Shown: in pieces, positions 33,396 to 41,430 of the stretch
Layout of the letters: each line of letters opens with the position of its first letter
Numbering within the stretch: position 1 is the stretch's first letter
Source: CAZMXP01 sp964570285
Lineage (GTDB): Bacteria > Planctomycetota > PLA2
Direction: 5' to 3'
DNA length: 46,562 nt
NCBI GenBank assembly: GCA_964570285.1
Contig: CAZMXP010000039.1
Span: 1-46,562 of the forward strand
The notes under the pieces: model-generated
Databases searched by the model: none
Seen by the model: the letters and a program-made list of their open reading frames with translations, nothing else
What the model was told of the DNA's origin: nothing
Translations under genes and position numbers: made by a program

Positions 33396-33886
33396 TCTGT
33401 CTCCCTTCAACACCGCGACTACATTCAGCGAGCGCGGCTGTGACGTGTGTCGACGATGCACGCCAACCAATGAACTTAAGCGCGCCTTCTAGAGCCTACG
33501 GTCGAACAAGGACACCGTCAAAGTAGACCGACCAACGTCGCAGTTCATCACCCCCCGCTCAGGTGCAACCCTGGATGACTGCTTGCAAACCGAAGGCTGC
33601 GGGTCGGCTCCCGGCGCCCACCGCCAGCCTCGACCACGACCAGCCGGGACCTGGTTAGGATGCCCACGTCCTCGGGCTCTCGCGCCACCACGGCACGCGG
33701 GCAGCCTGAGGGCGGGAGTCTTCGGTTGGAGTGAAGCTCGGGGCGGCGGTCTGTGCTCAGCTGGGCTTGGCCGCGTGAATCGACTCGGCTGAGTCCACCC
33801 TCGGCGATTGTCCACACACTCCGCGCTCGAGACACGGTCACGTAGCCAGCGAGCCTAGCCTGTCTTGAGTCGCCGTGTCGGGCAGG
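33396..33886. other. 490 bp without a supportable gene
   Basis: Short open frames on both strands (for example 33548-33841 minus) have no recognisable product or start signals. The minus strand shows GCCCGAC at 33877-33883, three bases after the stop of the gene at 33887. It also shows GTTGGTC near 33535 and CGCTTAAGTTCATTGGTTGGCG near 33460-33485. These look like fragments of attC sites, but no complete pairing could be assembled. The region may hold a decayed cassette. Confidence 0.3.
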
Positions 33887-34336
33887 TCAATCATCTGGCG
33901 CACCGCCCTCAGTGGCCAGCTCAGCAACAGTGCGATCAGTTCGCCATCCGACGAGTCGCTTGTTGTGAAACACAAGATCGATCTCCCTGGCCTCATACGC
34001 CCAGATCTCAAGGAGCTCCTTGCCTTTGACAAAGCTACCACTCACGGCGAAAAACCCTCCGCGAGTAACCTCTTCTCCTGAGATCGTGGAGGTTCGGAAA
34101 GGCTTGCCCCACACTTCGAGAAACGCCAACTGGTGGAGGTCGAGCGTGATGAGCCCATCACGTATCGACGCCTGCTGGCGCTCAAGCGCATGTGAACAGG
34201 ACGTCATGGCGACGACCAGAAGGACGACGCTGATCCATACCACGCGCCTCCCGCGCCGCGCTCGTCTCCTCACGGCACGTCCGCCCGCAGCGCGTTGCTC
34301 ACTACACCCATAGCTGGCCGGCCCCGTCGTGCTCAT
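33887..34336 (-). CDS. Small lipoprotein, BamE/SmpA-like in character
   Basis: The start is uncertain. The ATG at 34336 (149 residues) has GGGAGG 8 nt upstream; an ATG at 34441 (GGGGAG 7 nt upstream) and GTGs at 34273 and 34243 also fit. From the 34273 start the product would begin with an Arg-rich segment and WISVVLLVVAMTSCSHA, a convincing lipoprotein signal with the lipid Cys. The mature part (LITLDLHQLAFLEVWGKPFR, then IWAYEAREIDLVFHNKRLVG) resembles the small two-stranded SmpA/OmlA fold. Probably an outer-membrane or periplasmic lipoprotein. A short repeat shared with 35131-35159 lies across the start region. Confidence 0.55.
   Translation of the reverse strand: MSTTGPASYGCSEQRAAGGRAVRRRARRGRRVVWISVVLLVVAMTSCSHALERQQASIRDGLITLDLHQLAFLEVWGKPFRTSTISGEEVTRGGFFAVSGSFVKGKELLEIWAYEAREIDLVFHNKRLVGWRTDRTVAELATEGGAPDD
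34269..34301. repeat. Short dispersed repeat, partner at 35131-35159
   Basis: CTCACGGCACGTC, then GCAGCGCGTTGCTCA, occurs here and again at 35131-35159 with a four-base difference in the middle. Both copies lie at junctions between minus-strand orphan genes. They do not have attC core boxes in recognisable form, but they may be remnants of a shared recombination-site family. Confidence 0.45.
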
Positions 34337-34485
34337 TCCGTCACCCTCCCATCCGCGGCACCGTATCGCCGGGCCGGCGGGAAACGCAAGGGATGTACGC
34401 AAGCGCCGCAGAGTGTCACCCATGTCTCCAGACCGAACCATTGCTTATCTCCCCGACCACATGCCTTTCGCAATACAGCGGTTCC

Positions 34486-35058
34486 CTACCACTTGGGTTC
34501 TCCCCTCTTCAGCGACCGGTCCTTCTCGCGGGCCAACTCCGCGAGCCATTGGAATTCGACAAAATAGTCATCATCACTAACTTCCCCTCGCAGATTTGTG
34601 ATTTCAGGCTTCAGGAGCATCCACATGGTCTTGATGTTGCGGGCATATGTTGTCGCGATAATCTCCGCTGGAAGAAGGCCATTGCGGCACAATAGCCCGA
34701 TGTGATCGAAGTCTCGAGCGATGCGCCCTACCTTCTGCTTGGCCGCTTCTCCGAGCGGCCTTGCTTCATGCGGCAACTCTGTATAGACCCAACGTCTGTG
34801 CTCCGCGGCTTCTTGTGTTCCGATGATTTCACGAACATACTTCATACCGTCGAGGTGCCGCGCGGCGATGGCCTCCCGCAACTCGGTGGCAAAGCCCAGC
34901 GCGTATACCAGTAGGACTACAGACACGAGTCCTTGGACAACCTGAGCGCAGTCGGCGGCAACCGCTCGCCAGGCTTGCTGACTTGAGGCCGTCCACGCGA
35001 TCAGAGATAGAATGAATGCAAGTCCAAGCAATGCTGCAGTCGACGGTCGGACCCTCAT
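34486..35058 (-). CDS. DUF4760-like membrane protein
   Basis: The protein has 190 residues. Two N-terminal transmembrane helices (AALLGLAFILSLIAWTA and VVQGLVSVVLLVYALGFA) are followed by a cytoplasmic helical domain. This carries RDFDHIGLLCRNGLLPAEII, then MLLKPEI and FQWLAELARE, the pattern of DUF4760 proteins (an Arg/Asp-Phe helix, 'GLL.R.GLL' and a later 'W..L.P'). Function is unknown for the family. It belongs to the minus-strand orphan-gene run and has lower GC than the chromosomal genes to its right. Confidence 0.6.
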   Translation of the reverse strand: MRVRPSTAALLGLAFILSLIAWTASSQQAWRAVAADCAQVVQGLVSVVLLVYALGFATELREAIAARHLDGMKYVREIIGTQEAAEHRRWVYTELPHEARPLGEAAKQKVGRIARDFDHIGLLCRNGLLPAEIIATTYARNIKTMWMLLKPEITNLRGEVSDDDYFVEFQWLAELAREKDRSLKRGEPKW

Positions 35059-35192
35059 GAGTGCTGTATCTCCAATTCATCGGCCAAGCGCTCACCCGCG
35101 AGCCGCGAGGCGGACGGTTCCCGGCTAATTCTCACGGCACGTCTGCAGCGCGTTGCTCAGCGAGAGGACGACGGCCTTGCCGCAAGGGCGCT

Positions 35193-35912
35193 TCATGTGG
35201 CCACTCCCGTCGGAAACCAGCTCGTGAACTTCGCCCGCCTCGGCGGATCTGGCATCCACGACGTGTCCGGCACCGGCAACCCGTGGGCTTCAGACACGTT
35301 GAGCCATCCGTTCACGAGTGGCATACGACCAAGCGTGCCTCGTCTCGTGATCCACACCAACTCGCGACGGCGCTCAGCCTCCTGCGCGACAGCCAGCGTC
35401 AACATCGCGTCCTGTACGTTGTACTGGATTACCTCCGCATGCCTGCCGTCGGCCCACATTGCAGGAGCGTCGGAACCACTTACGCCGGCGGTCTTGCCTG
35501 GCAGGCCAAGCCCCTCCGCAGCCTTCGCTAGCGCGATGAAGTGCCCGAGTTGACACACGACGTGGAACATCATGTCGACATGACCGCGAGCCAATGCGGC
35601 GCATTCGTTCCAGAGCCCCGATTCTTCGGCGAGTACATTCAGGTCAAAGGACAGACCATTCCACGAGAGAAGCGCGTAGCCTCGCTCCGCATAAGCTGAT
35701 AGGTCGCGGACCAGCGCGCCTGCTTCTTGGCGCGACATCTTGGCTGACGGGTTGCCGTCAACTACGCCATGCCAGGTGATTGGCTTCTCGCTGTCAGACA
35801 AGACGGCCGCTGCGCAGGCAATACCGAGTGGGCGATGAGCGAGCAGGTCACCCGTAGCTGCTGGCAGTACCTTGGCCGTCTCAATATCGAAGGCAATGAA
35901 CCGGCGTGTCAT
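35193..35912 (-). CDS. DEDD-family 3'-5' exonuclease-like protein
   Basis: The protein has 239 residues. The exonuclease motifs are visible: ExoI FIAFDIETAK (Asp and Glu), ExoII SWNGLSFDLNVLAEESG (Asp), a middle Asp (HVDMMFHV), and ExoIII with YNVQDAMLTL (Tyr-x3-Asp, DEDDy type). This matches RNase-H-like/DnaQ-fold nucleases of the PolB-associated 3'-5' exonuclease type. It could trim DNA or RNA in repair or defence. It is the last gene before the tRNA-flank repeat, and the first, in its own direction, of the minus-strand orphan series. Confidence 0.7.
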   Translation of the reverse strand: MTRRFIAFDIETAKVLPAATGDLLAHRPLGIACAAAVLSDSEKPITWHGVVDGNPSAKMSRQEAGALVRDLSAYAERGYALLSWNGLSFDLNVLAEESGLWNECAALARGHVDMMFHVVCQLGHFIALAKAAEGLGLPGKTAGVSGSDAPAMWADGRHAEVIQYNVQDAMLTLAVAQEAERRRELVWITRRGTLGRMPLVNGWLNVSEAHGLPVPDTSWMPDPPRRAKFTSWFPTGVAT

Positions 35913-36026
35913 CGATTCAGCCCCTCCACATGACGACTGGGTCCTTCGACCGCATCAAACTGGTGGACCCAGCCGCGCCCGCTGCGGCCCTCGCAGGCCC
36001 CGATCGCTAATGACTCTCTACGCGCA

Positions 36027-36255
36027 ATCGAGTTAACCGCGCCCAAATCCGACCCCCTTCGAGGAGAGGAAGAGAGCGTTGTACCCGCGAACGCGCGGGG
36101 CGTGAAGCGGCCCGCGGTCAACTCGATGCGAGCCACCCGCCGGCCCTTCGCGAAACCCCGCGCAGGGGGCGATTCCTGCGCGTTCCTGCGGCCCCGCCGT
36201 CGCACCCCTACCGCCTCGCTCAGCCCCCCGCTCGCTCGTGCCGGAGAGGTGGTTC
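36027..36255. repeat. Copy 2 of the tRNA-flank repeat, abutting tRNA-Gln
   Basis: This is the partner of 4054-4282. It is bounded inside by near-perfect inverted repeats (36027-36041 and 36113-36127, one mismatch in 15). It extends up to and into the encoded CCA end of tRNA-Gln. An open frame across both copies gives similar peptides, but it lacks start signals and is probably not translated. It is transcribed, if at all, as the 3' trailer of the tRNA, so a structured RNA role is possible. No T-rich terminator is visible. Confidence 0.75.
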
Positions 36256-36323
36256 CCGGACCAGGATTCGAACCTGGATAACCAGATCCAGAATCTGGTG
36301 TCCTGCCGTTGGACGATCCGGGA
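36250..36323 (-). tRNA. tRNA-Gln (anticodon CUG)
   Basis: A complete cloverleaf reads on the minus strand. The acceptor stem is TCCCGGA/TCCGGGA, the D stem GTCC/GGAC, the anticodon stem CCAGA/TCTGG with loop TTCTGGA (anticodon CTG), and the T arm CCAGG-TTCGAAT-CCTGG. The discriminator is A, and CCA is encoded (36250-36252). It decodes CAG. A good promoter lies upstream. Its 3' flank is duplicated at 4054, which suggests this locus as an integration site. Confidence 0.95.
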
Positions 36324-36343
36324 ACAGGCAACGGCGAGGGGGG

Positions 36344-36372
36344 ATTGTCGCGACGGGGCCCGCGCAGGTCAA
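36344..36372 (-). promoter_or_regulatory. Sigma-70-type promoter of tRNA-Gln
   Basis: On the minus strand, TTGACC (36367-36372) and GACAAT (36344-36349) are exactly 17 bases apart. The -10 box ends 20 bases before the tRNA 5' end. It lies in the divergent space before the agmatinase gene. Confidence 0.7.
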
Positions 36373-36440
36373 CGCATGAGGCGGGTGCGGGAGCTGTGCC
36401 AGAATGCGCGGCTCGACGACGCGGGAGAGTTGCGGCAGCG

Positions 36441-37325
36441 ATGGGTACGACCAGCGAAGGACCGACCTTTCTCGGCCTGCCCGACGCGGGCGAGCAGGCC
36501 TCGATCGCGGTGATCTGCGCGCCCTACGACGCGACGAGCACCTACGGCAAGGGCGCCGACCTCGGCCCCGAGGCGCTGCTGGCCGCGAGCGCGGCCGTCG
36601 AGACCTGGGACGAGGAGCGCGCCTGCGACCTCGAGGCGCTGCAGTACACGGTCTGGCGCCCGGCCGACGCGCGCGCCTTCGGCCGGCTCGCGCCCGAGGC
36701 GATGGTCGCCGAGCTGCAGGCCGTGCACGCGCGCCACCTCGACCGCGGGATGATCACCCTCGGCCTCGGCGGCGAGCACTCGATCAGCTACGGACAGTTC
36801 GCCGCCCTGCACGAGCGCCACCCCGACCTGGCCGTCGTGCAGATCGACGCGCACTGCGACCTGCGCGACAGCTACCACGGATCGAAGCACAACCACGCCT
36901 GCATCGCCGCGCGCTTCGTCGAGCACGGCGTGCCGCTGGTGCAGGTCGGCATGCGCAGTTGCAGCCGCGAGGAGGCCGAGTTCATCGCGCGTCGTAAGCT
37001 GACGGTCTACTGGGCGCGCGACGTCGCCGGCCACGTCGCCTGGCATCGCGAAGTGCTCGCCACGCTCGCCGGCCGCCCCGTCTTCGTGACCATTGACCTC
37101 GACGGCCTCGACCCCTCGATCATGCCCGCCACCGGCACGCCCGAGCCGGGCGGCCTGTCCTGGTTCGACGTGACGCGCCTGCTCGCGATGATCGCGCGCC
37201 ACAACACGGTCGTCGGCGCCGACATCAACGAACTGGCCAGCACCGGCGACCGCTTCAGCCGCCCCAGCGAGTTCCTCGCGGCGCGCCTCGCCGCCAAGTG
37301 CGTGGCCTACTTCTGGGCGAAGTAG
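36441..37325 (+). CDS. speB: Agmatinase / arginase-family ureohydrolase
   Basis: The protein has 294 residues from the ATG at 36441; the open frame further upstream crosses the tRNA and is not coding. The binuclear manganese motifs are complete: GLGGEHSISY, VVQIDAHCDLRD, and TIDLDGLDPSIMPATGTPEP. The length and the CDLRD/DGLDPS forms are those of agmatinases, which split agmatine to putrescine and urea. This is polyamine synthesis from arginine in the cytoplasm. Other ureohydrolases (guanidinobutyrase) cannot be excluded. It stands alone, divergent from the tRNA. Confidence 0.85.
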   Translation: MGTTSEGPTFLGLPDAGEQASIAVICAPYDATSTYGKGADLGPEALLAASAAVETWDEERACDLEALQYTVWRPADARAFGRLAPEAMVAELQAVHARHLDRGMITLGLGGEHSISYGQFAALHERHPDLAVVQIDAHCDLRDSYHGSKHNHACIAARFVEHGVPLVQVGMRSCSREEAEFIARRKLTVYWARDVAGHVAWHREVLATLAGRPVFVTIDLDGLDPSIMPATGTPEPGGLSWFDVTRLLAMIARHNTVVGADINELASTGDRFSRPSEFLAARLAAKCVAYFWAK

Positions 37326-37358
37326 CCGCCGCGCCGCCGCGCGCCGCGAGCCCCGCGC

Positions 37359-38201
37359 TCAGCCCGGCGCCTCGGCCTGGCTCGCGGCGCCGCTGGAGAC
37401 CTCCTTGCGGCGCAGGAACCAGCTCGCGAGCGCGAGCGCGACGGCGCTCACCGCGACGATCGTGAACAGCGAGTCGCCCAAAGCCGTGGGCTGCAGGTCG
37501 GGGATGCCGAAATCGGGCGGCTCGAAGGCCGGTTGCCCGGTGCCGATCCACAGGACGTTGCGCACGTGATAGCTCAGCGAGAGCGAGGCGAAGCCGCGCG
37601 GCAGGCTGCCGATGAAGCCCTCGAAGACGAGCACGTAGATGAAGGAACTCATCACCGAGCGGCGCAGCAGCAGGCCGATCGCCAGGAAGATCGCCGTGTA
37701 GCCGACCGCGCCGAGGAACACGCCGAACAGCGCCCAGCCGAGGCTGTTGGCGTAGTGCGCCAGCGCGCCCTCGAAGCGCCCCACGCAGAGCACGTACAGC
37801 ACGCACACCGCCGGGAGGAACAGCAGCAGCGCGCGCCGCAGCGCCGCGAGGTAGCGGCCGAGCACGAGCGTCGTGCGCGAGATCGGCGCGCCGACGACGT
37901 AGTTCGCCGTGCCGCCCTCCCACTCGTCGCCGAAGGCCGCCGTGCCCAGGAAGATGAGCGCGATCGGGACGATGACGCGCAGATACGCGTTGCCGAAGAT
38001 CTCGGTGAAGTGCCCGAAGCCCGCGCCGCGCCCCTCGCCCCAGAGGATCACGGCCGTCTGCACCAGCAGCGGGAAGCCGACGAACAGCAGCAGTCCCACG
38101 AGCCGCCGCCCGCGCAGCGCGCCGACGCTGCACGCGCGGCTCACCGCGAGCAGCGCGGCCGTTCCGGTCGGCGGGGCGGGTCGGCGCGCGCTCATCGGCA
38201 T
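37359..38201 (-). CDS. ABC-2 type transporter permease
   Basis: The protein has 280 residues from the ATG overlapping the upstream ATPase stop (TGATG); an ATG two codons later is an alternative. Six hydrophobic segments are visible, e.g. LVGLLLFVGFPLLVQTAVIL, VIVPIALIFLGTAAFG, LLLFLPAVCVLYVLCVG, FGVFLGAVGYTAIFLAIGLL and LFTIVAVSAVALALASWFLR. A cytoplasmic loop has GDEWEGGTANYVVGAPISRT, the signature of ABC-2 permeases. It would pair with the ATPase encoded just upstream as an inner-membrane export or lipid-handling complex. Substrate unknown. Confidence 0.8.
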   Translation of the reverse strand: MPMSARRPAPPTGTAALLAVSRACSVGALRGRRLVGLLLFVGFPLLVQTAVILWGEGRGAGFGHFTEIFGNAYLRVIVPIALIFLGTAAFGDEWEGGTANYVVGAPISRTTLVLGRYLAALRRALLLFLPAVCVLYVLCVGRFEGALAHYANSLGWALFGVFLGAVGYTAIFLAIGLLLRRSVMSSFIYVLVFEGFIGSLPRGFASLSLSYHVRNVLWIGTGQPAFEPPDFGIPDLQPTALGDSLFTIVAVSAVALALASWFLRRKEVSSGAASQAEAPG

Positions 38202-39145
38202 CACCCCACGAGGTATCCGAAGACCGAGTCGAGCCCCTCGTCGAGCGGCTCGATCGACAGCACCGCGTGCCGCCCGTCGGCGGCGAGCGCCTGCACGGCC
38301 GCGCACATGGCGTCGGGCCGCTGCGTGTGCAGTTCAAGGCCGCCCTCGACGAGCTGCAGGCCGGCGAGCAGCCCCTCGCCGCCGAGCAGCTCCCGCGCCA
38401 GCCCGCGCGGATCGGGCGTCGTGACGCGGATGCGCCGGCTGTGCCGCTCGAGCAGCTCGCGGATGTCGGGCACGGCGCCCTCCGCCAGCACCTGCCCGTG
38501 GTGCAGCAGCACGATGCCGTGGGTCATCGACTCGACCTCGTGCAGCACGTGGCTCGAGACGATGACCGTGACGCCCTCGTCGCCCAGCTCGCGGATGATG
38601 CGGATGAAGTCGCGCCGCATGACCGGGTCGAGGCCGTTGAGCGGCTCGTCGAGCACCAGCACGTCGGGGTCGTGCAGCAGCGCCTGCGCCAGCTTGAGGC
38701 GCTGCCGCATGCCCTTGCTGAAGGAGCCCGAGCGGCGGTCGGCCGCCGCGGCCAGGCCCACGCGCTCGAGCACTTCGCCGGCGCGCGTGGCCGCCGCGGC
38801 GCGGGAGAATCCGCGCAGCCCCGCCTGGTCCTCCAGGAAGCGCCGCGCGGGCAGCTCCTCGTACAGGCCCTCGCCGTCGGGCACGTAGCCGATGCGCGCG
38901 AGCGCCGACAGGTTGTTGCGCACGGGCGCGCCGTCGAGCAGCACCTGACCGTCGCCGGGGCTCGCGAGCCCCACGAGCAGCCGGATGAGCGTGCTCTTGC
39001 CCGCGCCGTTGGGCCCGAGCAGCCCGGTGACGCCCGGCGCGAAGACGAGGTCGACGCCGTCGAGCGCCAGCACGTCGCCGTACCAGCGCGACACGCCGCT
39101 CAGGCGGAACTCCGCGGGGGCGCGCCTCGGCGTCGACGCGCTCAA
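38201..39145 (-). CDS. ABC transporter ATP-binding protein
   Basis: The protein has 314 residues with the TTG at 39145 as start, in a TTGA overlap with the upstream permease stop. Walker A is GPNGAGKST, the signature FSKGMRQRLKLAQALL, Walker B VLVLDEP and the H-loop SSHVLHE, so it is a competent ATPase of the ABC-2/CcmA class. A C-terminal domain of about 90 residues (residue 220 on) is typical of drug or polysaccharide-type exporters. It is the partner of the downstream permease, and gene order suggests two linked exporters in one operon. Confidence 0.85.
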   Translation of the reverse strand: MSASTPRRAPAEFRLSGVSRWYGDVLALDGVDLVFAPGVTGLLGPNGAGKSTLIRLLVGLASPGDGQVLLDGAPVRNNLSALARIGYVPDGEGLYEELPARRFLEDQAGLRGFSRAAAATRAGEVLERVGLAAAADRRSGSFSKGMRQRLKLAQALLHDPDVLVLDEPLNGLDPVMRRDFIRIIRELGDEGVTVIVSSHVLHEVESMTHGIVLLHHGQVLAEGAVPDIRELLERHSRRIRVTTPDPRGLARELLGGEGLLAGLQLVEGGLELHTQRPDAMCAAVQALAADGRHAVLSIEPLDEGLDSVFGYLVG

Positions 39146-40062
39146 CTCACGACCTCGACCGGCCGCACGCGCCGCAGCATCGTCGTCACGCACAGCGCCG
39201 CCCACCCCAGCAGCACGACCACCGACTGCCACACCGGCACGACCGCGTTCTGGTTGGCGACGCTGCCCAGCAGCCAGGCCCCCACCTGCTGCACGTTGAA
39301 GCCGACCTGCAGCAGCCGGAACGACTCGTTGCCGAAGATCTCGACCAGGATGTTGCTGGCGATGAACTCGAGCACGAACACGAAGGCCAGGAACAGGATC
39401 GCCGCGTTGCGGGCCTTCTCGGTGAGGCTGCTCGCCGTGAGCACGACGAGCGAGGGCACGACGACCCAGACCGCCCCCGCCGCCACGGTGCGCGCCAGCA
39501 GCCCGAGCAGCCGCAGCCCCTCGCCCTCCTGCCCCCACGAGAGGCTCAGTTGCGCCAGCACGAGGATCGACGCCGGCGCGACCGTCACGAGCGCGATGAA
39601 GAACGCGATCGTCGCGAACTTGCCCAGCAGGTACTGGCGCACGGAGAGCGGCCGCGAGAGATACAGCTCGAGCGCGTTGCTGCGCCGGTCCTCGGCCACC
39701 AGGCCCGCGCCGAGCAGCACGCAGGCCACGAGCACGAAGGCCGCCTGCATCTGGAACAGGTACATCCAGACGGTGTCGGGGCTCGCGCTGGCGACCTCCG
39801 CGACCTCGGCCGAACCCAGCGCCTCGGCCAGCTCGCCGAACTTGGCGGCGTTGCTGAGCACGAAGTAGCGCAGGAACAGGAAGCCCAGCCCGAACACGAA
39901 GGGCCCGAAGGCCGCCAGGATCAGCAGCACGGCCGGGATCTTGCGCCGGAACAGCGTCGTCACGCCGCGCCGGATGCCGGCCTGCAGCATCACCGAGACG
40001 GCCTCCACCGGCGCCCGTCGGTCGCCCTTCCAGCGCGCGTAGCTGCGGTCGTGGATGACCAT
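39142..40062 (-). CDS. ABC-2 type transporter permease
   Basis: The protein has 306 residues. The N-terminus is cytoplasmic and basic, then helices include IPAVLLILAAFGPFVFGLGF, FVLVACVLLGAGLVAE, FATIAFFIALVTVAPASILV, VVVPSLVVLTASSL and AAILFLAFVFVLEFIASNIL. The loop AEDRRSNALELYLSRPLSVRQ is the ABC-2 permease hallmark (gold-standard 'D.r....lelyLsrPlsr'). It lies between two ATPase genes and shares junctions with both, so it is part of a single five-gene operon. Confidence 0.8.
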   Translation of the reverse strand: MVIHDRSYARWKGDRRAPVEAVSVMLQAGIRRGVTTLFRRKIPAVLLILAAFGPFVFGLGFLFLRYFVLSNAAKFGELAEALGSAEVAEVASASPDTVWMYLFQMQAAFVLVACVLLGAGLVAEDRRSNALELYLSRPLSVRQYLLGKFATIAFFIALVTVAPASILVLAQLSLSWGQEGEGLRLLGLLARTVAAGAVWVVVPSLVVLTASSLTEKARNAAILFLAFVFVLEFIASNILVEIFGNESFRLLQVGFNVQQVGAWLLGSVANQNAVVPVWQSVVVLLGWAALCVTTMLRRVRPVEVVS

Positions 40063-40063
40063 C

Positions 40064-40987
40064 TCAGACGCCCCCCAGCACGTCGATCAGGGCGTCCTCG
40101 AGCGAGACGCGCGCGGGGCGCAGCAGGCGCACGACCGCGCCCGACGCGACGGCCGCGGCGAACACGGCCGCCGTCTCGCCGGGCGCCGCCAGCTTCAGTT
40201 CGCACTCGCGGTCCTTGCGCGAGGTGAGCGACAGCCCGCGCGCCGCGCACTCGCGCAGGAAGTCGTCGACCTGACCGGTGACGCGCACCGTGCAGGCGTC
40301 GGGCGCGCTGCGCGACAGCGCGTCGAGCGACTCGTTGCGCACGATGCGCCCGCCCTGCACGACGACGACCGAGCCGCAGGTCTCCTCGACGTCGTGCAGC
40401 AGGTGCGAGGAGAGCACGATGTGCAGGCCCTTCTCGCGCGCCAGCAGGCGGATGAGCGCCAGCATCTCGATCCGCCCCTTGGGGTCGAGCCCGTTGGTCG
40501 GCTCGTCGAGGAACAGCAGGTCGGGGTCGTGCACGAGCGCCTGCGCCAGCTTGACGCGCTGCCGCATGCCGGTGCTGTAGGTCGCGGTGTCGCGGTAGCG
40601 GGCCTCCTCGAGGCCGGCGAAGAGCAGCACCTCGTGCGCGCGGCGCCGCGCGTCGGCGTCGGGCATGCCGGCCAGCCGCCCGGCGTACCAGGTCGCCTGG
40701 AAGCCCGTCAGGCCCGGGAAGGCCGCGTCGCGCTCGGGCATGTAGCCGATGCGGCGCCGCAGCGCGGGCCCGTGGGCGGAGAGGTCCTGCCCCAGCACGG
40801 TGCCGCCGCCCGCACTCGGCACGAGCAGGCCGAGCAGCGTCTTGATGAGCGTGCTCTTGCCGGCGCCGTTGGGACCCAGCAGCCCGACCGCGCCGCCCGC
40901 GACCGATACGCTCACGTCGTCGAGCGCGGTGCGCGCGCCGTAGCGCACCGTGAGGCCGCGCAGCTCGATGATCGGCGCGCCGCTCAC
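40064..40987 (-). CDS. ABC transporter ATP-binding protein
   Basis: The protein has 307 residues from the GTG at 40987, in a GTGA overlap with the upstream small membrane-protein gene. Walker A is GPNGAGKST, the signature YSTGMRQRVKLAQALV, Walker B LLFLDEPTNGLDPKGR and the H-loop SSHLLHD. The C-terminal 90 residues hold a small domain. It is a paralogue of the ATPase at 38201, with the same order of motifs. It probably energises the permease encoded next (39142). Confidence 0.85.
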   Translation of the reverse strand: MSGAPIIELRGLTVRYGARTALDDVSVSVAGGAVGLLGPNGAGKSTLIKTLLGLLVPSAGGGTVLGQDLSAHGPALRRRIGYMPERDAAFPGLTGFQATWYAGRLAGMPDADARRRAHEVLLFAGLEEARYRDTATYSTGMRQRVKLAQALVHDPDLLFLDEPTNGLDPKGRIEMLALIRLLAREKGLHIVLSSHLLHDVEETCGSVVVVQGGRIVRNESLDALSRSAPDACTVRVTGQVDDFLRECAARGLSLTSRKDRECELKLAAPGETAAVFAAAVASGAVVRLLRPARVSLEDALIDVLGGV

Positions 40988-41286
40988 GAGGCCGCCCCGC
41001 CGATCGAGCCGCGCCGGCCGCGGCCGAGCGCCCACAGGCTCGCGAGGCACCAGAAGCCCTCGAGCCCGACGAAGACCCACTCGCGGATCACGGCCGAGTA
41101 GACGGCGAGCACGCCGGCTCCGAGCGCGTTGGCGAGCAGGTAGCCGGCGGCGTCGGCGCGCACGCGCCCGCGCTGGTTGAGCAGGTACGCGACGACCAGG
41201 CACAGCAGGCCCGCGACGGAGAGCGCGCGCCACGCGGGGCCGACCTCGATCGCCGCGCTCAGCGCGCTCTGGGAGGCCTCGGGCAA
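40984..41286 (-). CDS. Small membrane protein, CBU_0592-like
   Basis: About 100 residues, with the TTG at 41286 as the most likely start (weak ribosome site). Three apolar helices: ALSVAGLLCLVVAYLLNQRG, AAGYLLANALGAGVLAVYSA and EWVFVGLEGFWCLASLWAL, in the arrangement of CBU_0592-domain proteins. A much longer open frame continues upstream on this strand, but it runs antisense through the sugar aminotransferase and is not coding. It heads the ABC operon through a GTGA overlap. Confidence 0.55.
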   Translation of the reverse strand: MPEASQSALSAAIEVGPAWRALSVAGLLCLVVAYLLNQRGRVRADAAGYLLANALGAGVLAVYSAVIREWVFVGLEGFWCLASLWALGRGRRGSIGGAAS

Positions 41287-41430
41287 GTTCGCTTCGCTCC
41301 GCGCGCCGATCGTGCCGCTCCGCGCGCACGGCGCGCGCGGTCGCAAGGGCGGCAGTCTAACGGCGCGCGCGGGCCGATCCCATGACGCGGCGATGGCGGT
41401 CGGCCCGGCCGCGTGGCAGTCTGGGCCGCG

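Noticed and set aside
33548..33841. Minus-strand open frame of 97 codons between two cassette-like genes
   Set aside because: No start signal, no recognisable fold, and low-complexity composition; kept only as a comment on a gene-free stretch.
35909..36331. Open frame across the tRNA-flank repeat with a similar frame at 3999-4226
   Set aside because: The peptides are alike because the DNA is repeated. The frame runs through the tRNA gene, no ribosome-binding site is seen, and insertions between copies disrupt it.
37533..41101. Long plus-strand open frames opposite the ABC transporter operon
   Set aside because: The minus strand carries complete Walker A, signature and Walker B motifs and transmembrane helices; the plus frames have only low-complexity sequence.
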